A DNA stretch of 64,000 nucleotides from Garcia nutans (lineage: Eukaryota > Streptophyta > Magnoliopsida > Malpighiales > Euphorbiaceae), in NCBI GenBank assembly GCA_947685225.1, contig CANTUV010000007.1, forward strand, positions 12,854,501-12,918,500. The letters run 5' to 3'. The notes beneath the pieces are model-generated. The model saw only the letters and a list, made by a program, of their open reading frames with translations, searched no databases and had not been told where the DNA came from. The translations under genes and the position numbers were made by a program. The number at the start of each line of letters is the position of its first letter. Positions within the stretch are counted from its first letter, which is position 1. Positions 11,043 through 22,083 of this stretch are shown here, piece after piece.

Positions 11043-12119
11043 ATGACAAATATTGCGAAACTCGAGTTTGCAGCCCTTGATATTTCGGGCAAGAATTATT
11101 TATCATGAATTTTGGATGCTGAAATCCATCTAGATGCTAAGGGTCTTGGTGACACTATTAAGGAAGGAAATCAAGCATTAAATCAAGATCGAGCAAAGGC
11201 GATGATTTTTCTCCGCCATCATATACATGAGGGATTGAAAACTGAATATTTGACTATTAAAAACCCTCTTGTTCTTTGGAACAATTTGAAAGAAATGTAT
11301 GATCACCAGAAAACTGTTATTCTCCCGAAAGCTTGTTATGAGTGGATGCATCTGCGATTGCAAGATTTTAAATCTGTAAGCGAATTTAATTCTGCCCTTT
11401 TTAGAATTAGCTCTCAGATAAAGTTATGTGGAGAGAATATTACTGATCATGACCTATTAGAGAAAATATTCTCTACTTTTCATGCTTCGAATGTTGTTTT
11501 ACAACAATACTATCGTGAAAAGGGCTTTAAAAAGTATTCTGAATTAATTGCTTGTCTTCTTGTGGCTGAGCAAAATAATGAATTATTGATGAGAAATCAT
11601 GAAGCTCGCCCAACTGGATCTGCTCCATTCCCTGAAGTGAATGGAAGCCAAGCCCACTTAAATAAATCTATGGCATTCCCTGAAGCGAATGCAATTTCAT
11701 ATGGGCATAGACAAGAGTATAATCATCGTGGACGAGGTCGTGGTCGAAATAACTCTCGTGGCAATCGCAATGGTAGTCGTGGTGGTTATAGAAATACACC
11801 ATATCATAAAAATGGGAAGAATAATGAAAGAAAAAGAACTAATGAGAATAATGGATCTAATCCATCTTCTAATGTTAGTTGTCATCGATGTGGTGGAAAA
11901 GGACATTGGCTACGTACATATCGTACGCCAAGACATCTTGTTGATCTTTATCAAGCATCTTTGAAAAATGAAGGAAAGAATATTGAGACAAATTTTTCCT
12001 ACAATGATGGGCTAGATGATACTGCGATTGATGTCACCCATCTTGATGTTGCTGATTTCTTCTCAGACCCAAATGGAAATATTGATCATTTAGTTGGCAA
12101 TGGCAATCTTGATGCCTAA
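11043..12119 (+). pseudogene. gag: Copia gag, copy 2 (one early stop)
   Basis: The start ATG at 11043 is followed by the same TGA at codon 22 (11106-11108) as in copy 1. After it one frame is open to TAA at 12117-12119, giving at least 335 codons from ATG 11112, without the frameshift that breaks copy 1. The N-terminal two thirds match the Copia gag domain (KTEYLTIKNPLVLWNNLKE, FSTFHASNVVLQQYYREKGF) and the basic Arg/Gly region follows. The zinc knuckle has lost its last cysteine: CHRCGGKGHWLRTY, with TAT where copy 1 has TGT. RNA binding would therefore be weakened even if the stop were bypassed. Re-initiation at 11112 is possible but untested. Confidence 0.9.
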
Positions 12120-12297
12120 GTTTAGTTTTTGATTATTCAATTTTATTTTCCTTTATGAATATTTCTATCATATTTTGTATTGAACTTTTATAATTATTTA
12201 GATTTTACTTTATTATGTTTTTATTTTAAACTTGTGACATTTTTATATTCTTTTAAGTATTATATTAATTTGCTTCTTATATTTTAGTGAAGACATT

Positions 12298-15163
12298 ATG
12301 GATGCTACACAAACTTTAGTGGAAAAAGAAAATCGAGATTTGTGTATTGCTGATAGTGCATCAACGCACACGATTCTTAAAGATAGAAAATACTTTTCCC
12401 AATTGAAAATGGGAGAAGAATTTGTTCATACTATATCTGGAAGGAAAAGAATTATTAAAGGCTCTGGAAGAGCAAGTATAATACTTCCAAGGGGAACGAT
12501 TATTAATATTAATGGTGCATTATATTTCCCATTGTCTCACAGAAATTTATTAAGTTTTAAAGATATTCGCCTAAATAGATATCATATTGAGACAAAAGAT
12601 ATGGATACTAAAGAATTTCTTTGTATTACAAGTACCATATCAAACAAAAAATGTGTATTAGAGGAACTACCTGCAGTTTCCTCTGGTTTATACTATACTT
12701 GTATTCGCACAATTGAAATTAATATGATTGTAAACCAGAAGTTTACAAATCCAAGTGCATTTATTATTTGGCATGATCGATTAAGTCATCCTGGATCAAT
12801 AATGATGCGAAAAATTATAGAATCTTCATGTGGACATCCATTGAAGAACCAAAAGATTCTTCAATCAAATGAATTTTTTTGTCCAGCTTGTTCTCAATGG
12901 AAGTTGATTATTAGGCCATCGCCTAGTAAAATTCAAATTGAATTACCAGCGTTTTTAGAACGCATACATGGAGATGTTTGTGGACCAATTCATCCACCTT
13001 GTGGACCATTTAGATATTTTATGGTCCTAATTGATGCATCATCAAGATGGTCACATGTTTGCTTATTATCAACTCGAAATTTGGCATTTTTGAGATTGCT
13101 TGCTCAAATAATTCGTTTAAGAGCTCAATTTTCAGATTATTCTATTAAAATAATTCATTTGGATAATGCTGGTGAATTTACATCTCAAGCCTTTAATGAT
13201 TACTGCATGTCAATTGGAATTAAAGTTGAACATCCTGTTGCTCATGTTCACACTTAAAATGGTATGGCAGAATCATTCATTAAAAGATTGCAATTAATTG
13301 CAAGGCCATTACTGATGAAAATAAAACTTTCTGTTTCTGCTTGGGGACATGCTATATTACATGCAGCATCACTTATTCGCATCAGGCCAACAAATTATCA
13401 TAAATTCTCCCCTCTACAATTGGTTTTGGGTCAGGAACCAAATCTTTCCCATCTTCGAATTTTTGGATGTGCGGTTTATGTTCCAATTGCTCCACCACAA
13501 CGCACAAAGATGGGCCCTCAAAGGAGGTTAGGGATATATGTTGGGTATGAATCTCCATCAATAATTAAATATTTAGAGCCTTTAACTGGAGTTTTATTTA
13601 CGGCTAGATTTGCTGATTGTCATTTTGATGAGTCAGTTTTCCCAGCATTAGGGGGAGAAAATAAACAGTTGAAAAAACAGATTAGTTGGAAAGAATTATC
13701 TTTATCTCATATGGATCCTCGCACTGGGCAATGTGAATTAGAAGTTCAAAAGATAATTCATTTACAAAATGTAGCAAATCAATTGCCAGATTCATTTACT
13801 GATCCAAAAAGAGTAACTAAATCTTATGTTCCAGCTGAAAATGCTCATGTTAGAATTATAGTCCCTGAAGGACAAGTTGCCCAAGCTAGTGAGTCTATTG
13901 CACACCAAAAACGTGGTAGACCAATCTGTTCCAAGGATAAAAATTCTAGAAAAAGAAAAGGAGCAAATGTTCAAAATGACCAAATTTCTGGAGAAAATGC
14001 TCTTGAAGAGCAATTTTTTTAGAAGACACTTGACATTGTGGAAAAGTTTCCAGAAGAAACTCAGGTATCTGAAAATATTGAAAATGATGAGATCTCAATA
14101 AATTATATCGTGTCTGGTAAAAAATGAAATCGAAGCCAAGTAAACGTCGACGAAATATTTGCATACAATATAGCGCTAGATATTGTAAAAGAAGACGAGG
14201 ATCTTGAACCTAAGTCTATTGATGAATGTAGACGCAGAATTTATTGGCCAAAATGGAAAGATGCAATTGAGGTTGAATTGAACTCCCTTGAAAAGCGTAA
14301 AGTTTTTGGACCTGTTGTCCAAACGCTAATGAATATCAAGCCAGTGGGATATAAATGGGTTTTTGTATGAAAGTGAAATGAAACTAATGAAATTGTGAGA
14401 TACAAAGCAAGACTTGTTGCCCAAGGTTTTTCACAAAAACCTGGCATTGACTATTAGAATACATATTCTCCTGTGGTGGATGTAATTACACTAAGATATT
14501 TAATAAGTTTGGCAATTCATGAAAGTCTTGAAATGCATTTAATGGATGTTGTGACTGCCTATCTGTATGGCTCACTTGACAAAGATATCTATATGAAAGT
14601 TCCTGAAGGATTTAAGTTGCCTGAAGCACAAAAGTTAAATTCTCGAGAAGTTTATTCCATTAAGTTGAATAAAGCTCTCTATGGATTAAAACAATCTGGG
14701 CGAATGTGGTATAATCGTCTTAGTGAATATTTAATGAAAGAGGGCTATAAAAATGATGCTATATGTCCATGTGTTTTTATCAAAAGATTTGGATCCGGAT
14801 TTACCATTGTTGCTGTCTATGTTGATGATCTAAATATCATTGGAACTTCAGAAGAGATATCTAAAACTGTGGATTTATTGAAAAAAGAATTTGAAATGAA
14901 AGATCTCGGAAAGACAACGTTTTGTCTTGGCTTGCAAATTGAGCATATTGCAAATGGTATTTTAGTCCATCAATCCACATATATAGCCAAGGTGTTAAAG
15001 CGATTTTATATGGACAAAGCACATCCATTAAATTCTCCAATGGTTGTAAGGTCGCTTGATGAGAAAAAAGATCCTTTTAGACCTCGAGAAGATGATGAAG
15101 AACTTCTTGGTCCAGAAGTACCATATCTTAGTGCAATAGGAGCATTGACATATCTTGCTAGTC
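12298..15163 (+). pseudogene. pol: Copia pol, copy 2 (broken and truncated)
   Basis: The frame is open from 12298 to 13257 through protease (ADSAS), GAG-pre-integrase (HDRLSHPG; copy 1 has HDRLGHPG) and most of the integrase core. A TAA at 13255-13257 replaces a Gln codon just before the NGMAES segment. The next open stretch (13264-14022) ends at TAG 14020. Further stops occur near 14125 (TGA for Trp), near 14366 (CGA to TGA) and near 14455 (TAG). RT is then open from 14473 with VVTAYLYGSL, LNKALYGLKQSGRMWY and intact YVDD (near 14818). The match to copy 1 ends at about 15163, before RNase H; the open frame runs on to 15324 through unrelated bases. Confidence 0.92.
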
Positions 15164-15983
15164 CAACTCTCTGGGCAACCAGCAAAGTCCCATCTCCTTA
15201 CTACCCCGACTTGGGTCACAGGTTTACGTTATCAAATAATTATCTGAAATTTTTTAAAATACATATATTATTTCATATATTTTTATTATTAAAAAAAAAG
15301 AAAAATTGTACTACTATTGTCTGAAATTTTTTAAAATACATTATTTTTTGTGTTTGAATAATTTTTTTATTCAACAAAATTTTCAAGTTTTAAAAATAGA
15401 TTTATATAATTTCAAAAAAAATCGTATATAATTATTTTTAACAATTTATCAGATAATTTGTAACTCTCATCTGCACATTATATACATATATATATATAGC
15501 TAATTAGGAATGTTTTTTACATTATCATCTCATCAACCTTTCAAAAAAGTTATTCTACCTATTTCCTTTATTTTATTTTTGTACTTTCCTCAATTTCTAA
15601 AACATATTATGTTTACCCTTCATATATTCCCAGTATGTTTAATAAAATAAATAAATTTCTAAGTTACATTCTTTTTTCTTTATATTTTTCTACATATTAT
15701 CTGATAAGCTCGATCTCTTGATAAATATTTGTGAGAGTTGTTATAACCAGCATAAAGAATTAAAAGAACGTTGTCTTGTTGAATACTCAAGAAGAAGCCG
15801 TGTGAGGACTATACATGAGATTCGTCTATGTCTGTATTTATGATCATATGCAGACCCTTCATCTGTGTTCATAGAGTTAGTATGCTCTGATCTTGATTTT
15901 GATCCTGTATATGGTATACCATATACCTTATACTTGTAGAGATTTAATCATCAGAATCCTCTGTGAGCATGGACACTCCTAGG
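15164..15983. other. Non-coding; possible 5' leader of the pararetroviral fragment
   Basis: After the Copia break there are AT-rich bases with no gene. The part from about 15720 is less AT-rich and leads straight into the tRNA-Met-like priming word at 15984. It contains a TATGGTATACCATA palindrome near 15913, so it may be the leader of the fragment that follows. Confidence 0.35.
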
Positions 15984-15995
15984 TGGTATCAAAAT
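15984..15995 (+). other. Degenerate tRNA-Met primer-binding word
   Basis: TGGTATCAAAAT matches the first 8 bases of the initiator tRNA-Met primer word used by plant pararetroviruses and many LTR elements. It lies about 70 bp before the ATG at 16053 that opens MASSSSVPTSHTSS. The tail of the word is mutated. Confidence 0.45.
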
Positions 15996-16052
15996 CTTGA
16001 AGCTTAACAATAATATGTATGGATAAGTAGAACAAGAAAGAGAATTAAAACA

Positions 16053-17623
16053 TTATGGCTAGTTCTTCCTCAGTACCCACTTCTCATACTTCTTCTTTAG
16101 TTCTTCCTCCTATTTGTAAATAGTCTCTTACCAGTAAATAGATCACCTTGTAGAAATCACTCATCTTCCAGAAGAAACAAAGGTAGATGATACTAAACTT
16201 CCTTTGTTAAACCCTTATGTTATTTTCAAAAAGACCAATTATGTTCGTAGTATTAAAAATCTTATCACTTCTCGGTCTCCTCATATAAAAGAATATGTAC
16301 AGTCTTCGGCCTTAAGCCACTGTACTCTTTCTTCAACCACAGCTGAACAGTATGTCACTCTTGAAATTTCAGACTACTTTATTTCTCAATGGCAGAAGCA
16401 AGGATATTCTCATCTCCATCTTGGAGCTATAAGAATAGTCCTTTCTTATCATGGCAAAAAGGGGTTACTGGTGACTGCTCGACTTTCTCTCTTGGACACC
16501 AGATATGTAGATTTTGAAAATGTTGTAATTGAAATAATTTTGACAATACTCAATGCTGAAAGTGTTGTACTGACCTTCTTTCCCAACTATAATTTGTCTT
16601 GAGCAGATTCTTATCTGTCTAAAGCTTTGAAGATACAAATCCAGATTACTGGTGCTCCACATGTTTAGAATTCTGTATCAGCAATACTCCATCATCAACT
16701 GGTATCTAGGTTACAAGATCATGCAATCAATATAGCCACACCTGGAGTTTCTACAGATGCTTTATACATCTATTCAGATACAGATTCTACCCCGACAATT
16801 GTCCAGACTCCCAGGCAGTTGCCTAGAGAAGAATTGTCTAAACTCATTCCTTTGGAATGGGTCACCAATTATGAAAAGATGTAGCAGAAGCAAGAACCTA
16901 TGCAATCTATAGATTCCAAATTCATAAAACAGGTTGATGGAACTGTTAAGACAGTTTTTTCTGCACCCTCTAGCACTGGCTCTTCTTTAGCAGTTTTTCA
17001 TAACTGTATGATTACTCCAGTCTCTTTTCCTAGGGAAAATGATGTTGCAATTCATAGCTTTGATGCTATGGGTAGACAGATCTATACAGCAAAAATGAAT
17101 GGACACTTCAAATGAGACTCTCCTGGCTCAGGAAATTGTGAATCAGGATGTATGTGTTTTGAATATGGTGAACTTTATACTCCACCACCCAAACTTACAG
17201 GGCGTAAGAGATTTTTCTCTTCCTGTAAAAAAGAGATTTTTCTCTTCCTGTAAAACCCAATATTCTCACCAAAAACATCCTTCACCTCCACCAAATAACC
17301 AACCTTGGATAGCCATTAAACCAGAAATTCAAAAGAAAGAATACCCTCTTTCTTTATCCTTTTATGATGAAGCCCTAAAGGTTTTAGAAAAGGAAGGATT
17401 ATTGGAAGTTTCCAAACCTTCAACCATCCAACCTAAAAAATGTATCCTAAAAACACCAGCTCCACTTACATCTGTACTACCTTTGTATATGATGTTTAAA
17501 CTACCTTCACCAGAAGATTTTTCTCCACTTCAAAAACAAACTAACCCACAAACTAAAATAAATTTTCGACCTTACATTCAACACACCACTATTCTTCCCA
17601 TGATTACATACCCTTTTCTCTAA
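16053..17623 (+). pseudogene. Endogenous pararetrovirus (Caulimoviridae-like) fragment with movement-protein region
   Basis: The first frame (ATG 16053) ends after 22 codons, with several stops before the next open block. 16204-16602 shows the caulimovirid movement-protein signature: a GYSHLHLGAIRI block, then TARLSLLDTRY, then NAESVVLTFFPNYN, in the order expected of the 30K-superfamily fold. The match continues in broken form to 17115, where a TGA replaces a likely Trp codon after NGHFK. From there the reading shifts to the frame open at 17099-17623, which is Pro/Lys-rich and may be a linker or coat-proximal part. A direct duplication AAGAGATTTTTCTCTTCCTGT (about 17207-17252) adds bases in this stretch. 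No RT, protease or RNase H belongs to this copy. It is a fossil fragment and cannot make a whole protein. Confidence 0.75.
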
Positions 17624-20600
17624 ATCTATTATCTTTTCCTCCTCTAATAATTTCATCTTAAATTTATAATTTATGTAACACATTTTTCTTTCTTTTGTTT
17701 TCTGATTCTTTCTAGCACTGTTTAAACAAATACACACTAGAATTTATATTTTCTACATATATTTATACACATAAATAGAGAGAGAAAAAAATATATTTAA
17801 TAAAGATAACGATTCAGTATATTTTAAAATCTTTCCCTAACAATTAATTAAATTGAATATTGAGGAATAATTTACTCCTTTTATTTTAATTATTTTCCGC
17901 CCTTAATTTCCTCTTTAGTCTTAAATAAGGAATATATAGTTTAGTAATCATCGCAATTGATACTGCTTATCTTTACGGCCCTAATTTCTAGATCATATAA
18001 TCTTATAAATTAATATGCCATAATTAAATTCTATTTCCAAATAGAATAAGAAACTTTTATGTTAAATTACGATCAACTTTTTTTTTTAAAAAAGCGTCAT
18101 ACTAATCATTCTTTTTTAAATTTAAACACTCATATTTCCTATTTTATTATTTAAGTTCACTATATTTACATAATATGACTCTCGTAAGAAAAGTATGACT
18201 TAGATTTTTTTAGATTTTTTTTCTTTTCACAGTTCATTACTTTCTTAATCTTATATTTATATATTTTCCTATTTAGTATTGTCGTAATACAAATCAATTA
18301 TATATATTTAATTAATTTAACAAAATTTTATTTCTTTCTTATTTGGGTCACATAATCTCAAGAAAAAAAACTTTTTTCTTAATAGTTACAACATTAATTT
18401 AAAATTAATTATTTTTTTAAAAAAGTAAATTTATAAAGGCCTTATGCATTTAACATTCTATTTGAAATAAATAAATTTCATCTTTTTTAAAATTTGATAT
18501 TAAAACATTAAAGGGAGTTTTCATTTCATTCTATAGACTTCAATTCTATAAAATCATACATAATTTAAATAAAATTTATTGAAATATGTGAAATTTTCAA
18601 TTTAATTTCACATAACCAACTAAATAAATATTTTTAAAAAAAAACTCAACTCATTTTTTGCTTTACTCTTCCAACCCTTCCTCTTTTTTTATGTCCTCTC
18701 ATTTCTTTTTATTATTATTATTTTTCTCTTCAGTCTTCTTTCTTCTCATTTTATTTTTTAGTTTATAAGCTTTTTCTCTTTCAAAACAGAAAATAAAAAT
18801 TTTAATAAGTTTTATTGAAAAGGAAAATATTAATTTCTCATTGTTTTTCTATCTATAGTAACATCTATTAAAAGTGAATACTTTTGTTTTCCAATTTCCT
18901 TTAGAAAGTCTACTCAATTTTTTTTTTATGTTACATAATTTAAAATTATTAATATTTATATTTAGTATGTAATGGAAAGATATCATAATACCATAATTAT
19001 CTCTCCGTACTAATTGTTAAGGAAACCTATAAAATAGAGGAAAGCATATTTTCAAATATAAATAGGGGAGTAAATTACTATATCACATTTAAATTTATTT
19101 TAATTATTATTGTTTAAAAATTAACATTTTTATTTTTCTTTTTATGAAAAATCATTAAGACTAACATTTATAATTATATATATTGGCCAAAAAAACATAT
19201 ATAATTATACATAATGAAATTACTATTAAGTTTATGATTTGCTCTTTTATGATCCCTTCTCTTAATTATAAATTTTGCTGATTATATTTTGAGAATTTAA
19301 AATTTTTTATGATAAATTGAAAAAAATACATTATCACAAAATTTTTATCAATTGAAGACTAAAAATTACTTATTCTTAAATGGATATTAGAGAGCAAGCC
19401 TATAATTGAACTCTACAGCAAACAATCCAAGAAATATATCATAAGACCACTAGACCTATGACCTTTTAAAATAGACTATTTCATACTCTTTTTTTATCAC
19501 AAGAGAAATTACATTAAAAATAATTAAAATGCAACCTAAAGGTAGGAGTTTTAACATTTAGAAACTAGATGCCAAAAACCTCCCATAACAAATCTAGATT
19601 ATATAAAAAAAAGAAAATCATACAAAAATCAACAATAGAACATATAAAAGAAAAAAAAGTGCCATAAAACTATCATTTGGCGGCACATGATGAGAAGATT
19701 ACATAAAATCACGACTTGGGAGTTTGTCAAAAAATGGGTGGGGTGATCTGGACACCAGTAGAAAACCACTGCTTCTTCAGAGTCCTTAATCTACTAGGAG
19801 CAGGAGTTTCATCTTACATAGGACTAAAAAACACCAACTATTATAAAAGGTAGACCAAAGCATGAAAATTCTCTAAAAATTTTCTTTGTTTTCTTTCCAA
19901 ACAAATGAATTTAGCAAAGAAAAAGGTGGAAAACAAAATAGGTTCATTTAGAGGTTAAATTTAAGAAAAAAAATATATAAAACCATAAAGAACTGAATAA
20001 ACAAAAGGAAACAACCAAAATATTGTAGTAAATCTAGGGTTGTTGCCGGCTAGAAGGCCAATGGCAGTTCTGAATCTAAGATAGCAAGAGAAAGGAGTAT
20101 CACACTGAGAGAGAGGGAGAAAAACTTTGTGAGGAACATAAAAAAACAGAAGCTAAAATTGACTATTTTATATTCTGTCTTTTTCTCTTTTGCACATATT
20201 TTAGCATGAATATCTCATTCCAAACAATCATTCACTTATTTTACAAATAATTTATAAAGGAAGTTTTCATTCACAACTTATAAACTTACCTAATATGCAA
20301 TCCCTGCTATATTAGAGAAATGAAATATTTTGTTTCTTCAGCACAACACTCTACAGTCTTTTAAACAAACACATTATTACCTTTGTCCTTATACAAAATG
20401 ATGCAACCCTACTTATTTGAGTACCTACACCTCATGACTTGTACCATGAATTCTACAACTCAAAGGAGGACCCTAGTTGGGAAAATGTCTTTCATCATAA
20501 GGACTCAAGTAATGAGAATAACTTCATCAATGGGACACTTCATCTCCACCAAAGAACATAAACCTTCTTAACGATAATATTGTACTCTTTTTGAGTCGTT

Positions 20601-21410
20601 TGGCCTCTAAGGAGCACTCTCTAATAGAGTAGCTTAGCAATTATCTATCATAGGTTATTTTCTTCTTTTGAGCTAGTCACTCCTTAAAGTGGATGTCCAA
20701 AGACCTTCTTTCACTGGAAAAGGTCATAGTGAGTAGACCTGAACATAGTCTAGTTTTGAATCATAATCAGATTGGTCAAAACCAATTTGAAATCGGAACC
20801 TCGAACCAAAGCAAAGACAATGAAAGTTGGTTTGATTATGATTCATAATATTAATTGAAATCTCTAATTCAAAATTGAAAATAGAACAAAAAATGGTAGT
20901 TCCAACCTAGTTGGAAAGAAAATGATGGGCAATGCCAGGCCTAGTCTGGGTTTCAAAATACAACTGCAACATCTGGCAGTAGAAGCAACTAACGTAACTA
21001 GGTGTGAGTGTTTGACAATATAAGATAAGAGAATTACACGAGCTATGATTCCTCTCTAAATCCTAAGAAAAGTCACAGATTATATTCAAAAGGATATGTA
21101 AACAACTTAATTTTAATTAAAAAAATTAATTCCAAATTCTCTTTTTATTACTTTTTTAATTAAAATTAATTTTAATATTTTTATTCTAACTAATCTTAAT
21201 TCCAAATAGTTTTTTTCTCTAATTCTTTAATTAAAAATAACTATACATCACCTCCCAGATCGCCTCAAATTGCCCTCGAACTAAAGATTGAATTGTAACT
21301 AAGTGTTTTGGAACTATCCTTGAATTGTCCTATAGGCGTCAGTTTAAGAATCAAAATTGGTAATTCCTAAACTATGGGTAGATCTAACAATGAGAACTTC
21401 TAAATTAGGG
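17624..21410. other. Long AT-rich non-coding stretch
   Basis: Very AT-rich with long T- and A-runs. The open frame at 20383-20571 (62 codons) shows no family resemblance. The area at about 19670-20110 has more balanced composition and could be an eroded LTR, but I cannot pair it with a partner. The area at about 20730-20830 has CAAAACCAATTT and GAACC-type words seen in dispersed plant repeats. Nothing firm. Confidence 0.35.
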
Positions 21411-22083
21411 ATGTTCAAAAAACTTACGGCTCGAAAAATCTCTTAGACTGGGTTGGGCATCGGGTAGCTAAGCCAGATCAAGTCAGGCTTTGGGCATTTT
21501 TCAAAAACCCTCGGGTAAGCTTGGCCTTACCCGAGGGTTTAAAATTTTATTTTATTTTTTATATTTCAGGTTTTTTATTTTTAATTTTTAATTTTACAAA
21601 AACCTCACCAATTGAGCACAACAAGAATAAAAAAAACTAAAATTCAGTACATAATAACAGTGACTTTGAAATGATAAAATCGATCGCATAATTTGTTAAT
21701 TAATTAATTGTTTAGTCAATATAAATTTTAAAATTTATATTATATTATTATATACAATATTATGTTTTTTATATAAAAATAAATCTAGAATTCAATTTCA
21801 TATTTAAAATGCAAAGTATTAAAAGTGAAATTCACATTTTCTATTTTAGTGATTTGCATTATTAAAATTTTTGTTTAGTGATTACTTTTTTTATAATAGA
21901 AATCAAATAATAATTTTAAAAAATAAAAAAAACCATGTTAGGTCGGTTTGTTGGCCTGTCGAGCCAAACTGGCCTGACCCAATTAGGCCTAAAGCAGCCA
22001 CTGGCAGTCGAAGCACAATTCAAGCCGAGCTGCGGGCTGAAATAAAGTTAGACCCGGTCCAGCCCAGCCCGTAAACACCCATA
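21411..22083. repeat. Non-autonomous repeat with GGGTGTTTACGGGC-type ends
   Basis: The right end, read on the minus strand, begins GGGTGTTTACGGGCTGGGCTGG. The left end has the eroded counterpart AGGGATGTTCAAAAAACTTACGGC. Between them lie two GC-rich blocks (gggttgggcatcggg, cggtttgttggcctgtcgagcc) around an AT-rich core. Imperfect terminal inverted repeats and GC-rich Cys/Gly-free content suggest a hAT-like non-autonomous element, by general resemblance only. Its centre-left holds the perfect hairpin listed separately. Confidence 0.5.
21505..21540. repeat. Perfect 15-bp inverted repeat (hairpin)
   Basis: AAACCCTCGGGTAAG (21505-21519) and CTTACCCGAGGGTTT (21526-21540) are exact reverse complements separated by CTTGGC. 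It lies inside the GC-rich left block of the repeat at 21411-22083, followed by an AT-rich run. As RNA this would be a stable stem-loop. As DNA it may mark internal duplication of a subterminal motif. Confidence 0.85.

Larger units (their letters stand above)
10301..15163 (+). mobile_element. Ty1/Copia tandem second copy, 3'-truncated
   Basis: From the shared LTR the sequence repeats the leader, gag, gap and pol of the first copy at about 98% identity. It stops matching at about 15163, inside pol between RT and RNase H. After that come unrelated bases (CCAACTCTCTGGGCAACC...). No 3' LTR, purine tract or RNase H is present for this copy. LTR-internal-LTR-internal order without target duplications is what unequal recombination between LTRs gives, followed here by a deletion or a further break. 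Confidence 0.92.

Noticed and set aside
20383..20571. 62-codon frame
   Set aside because: No recognisable similarity; composition like the surrounding non-coding DNA.
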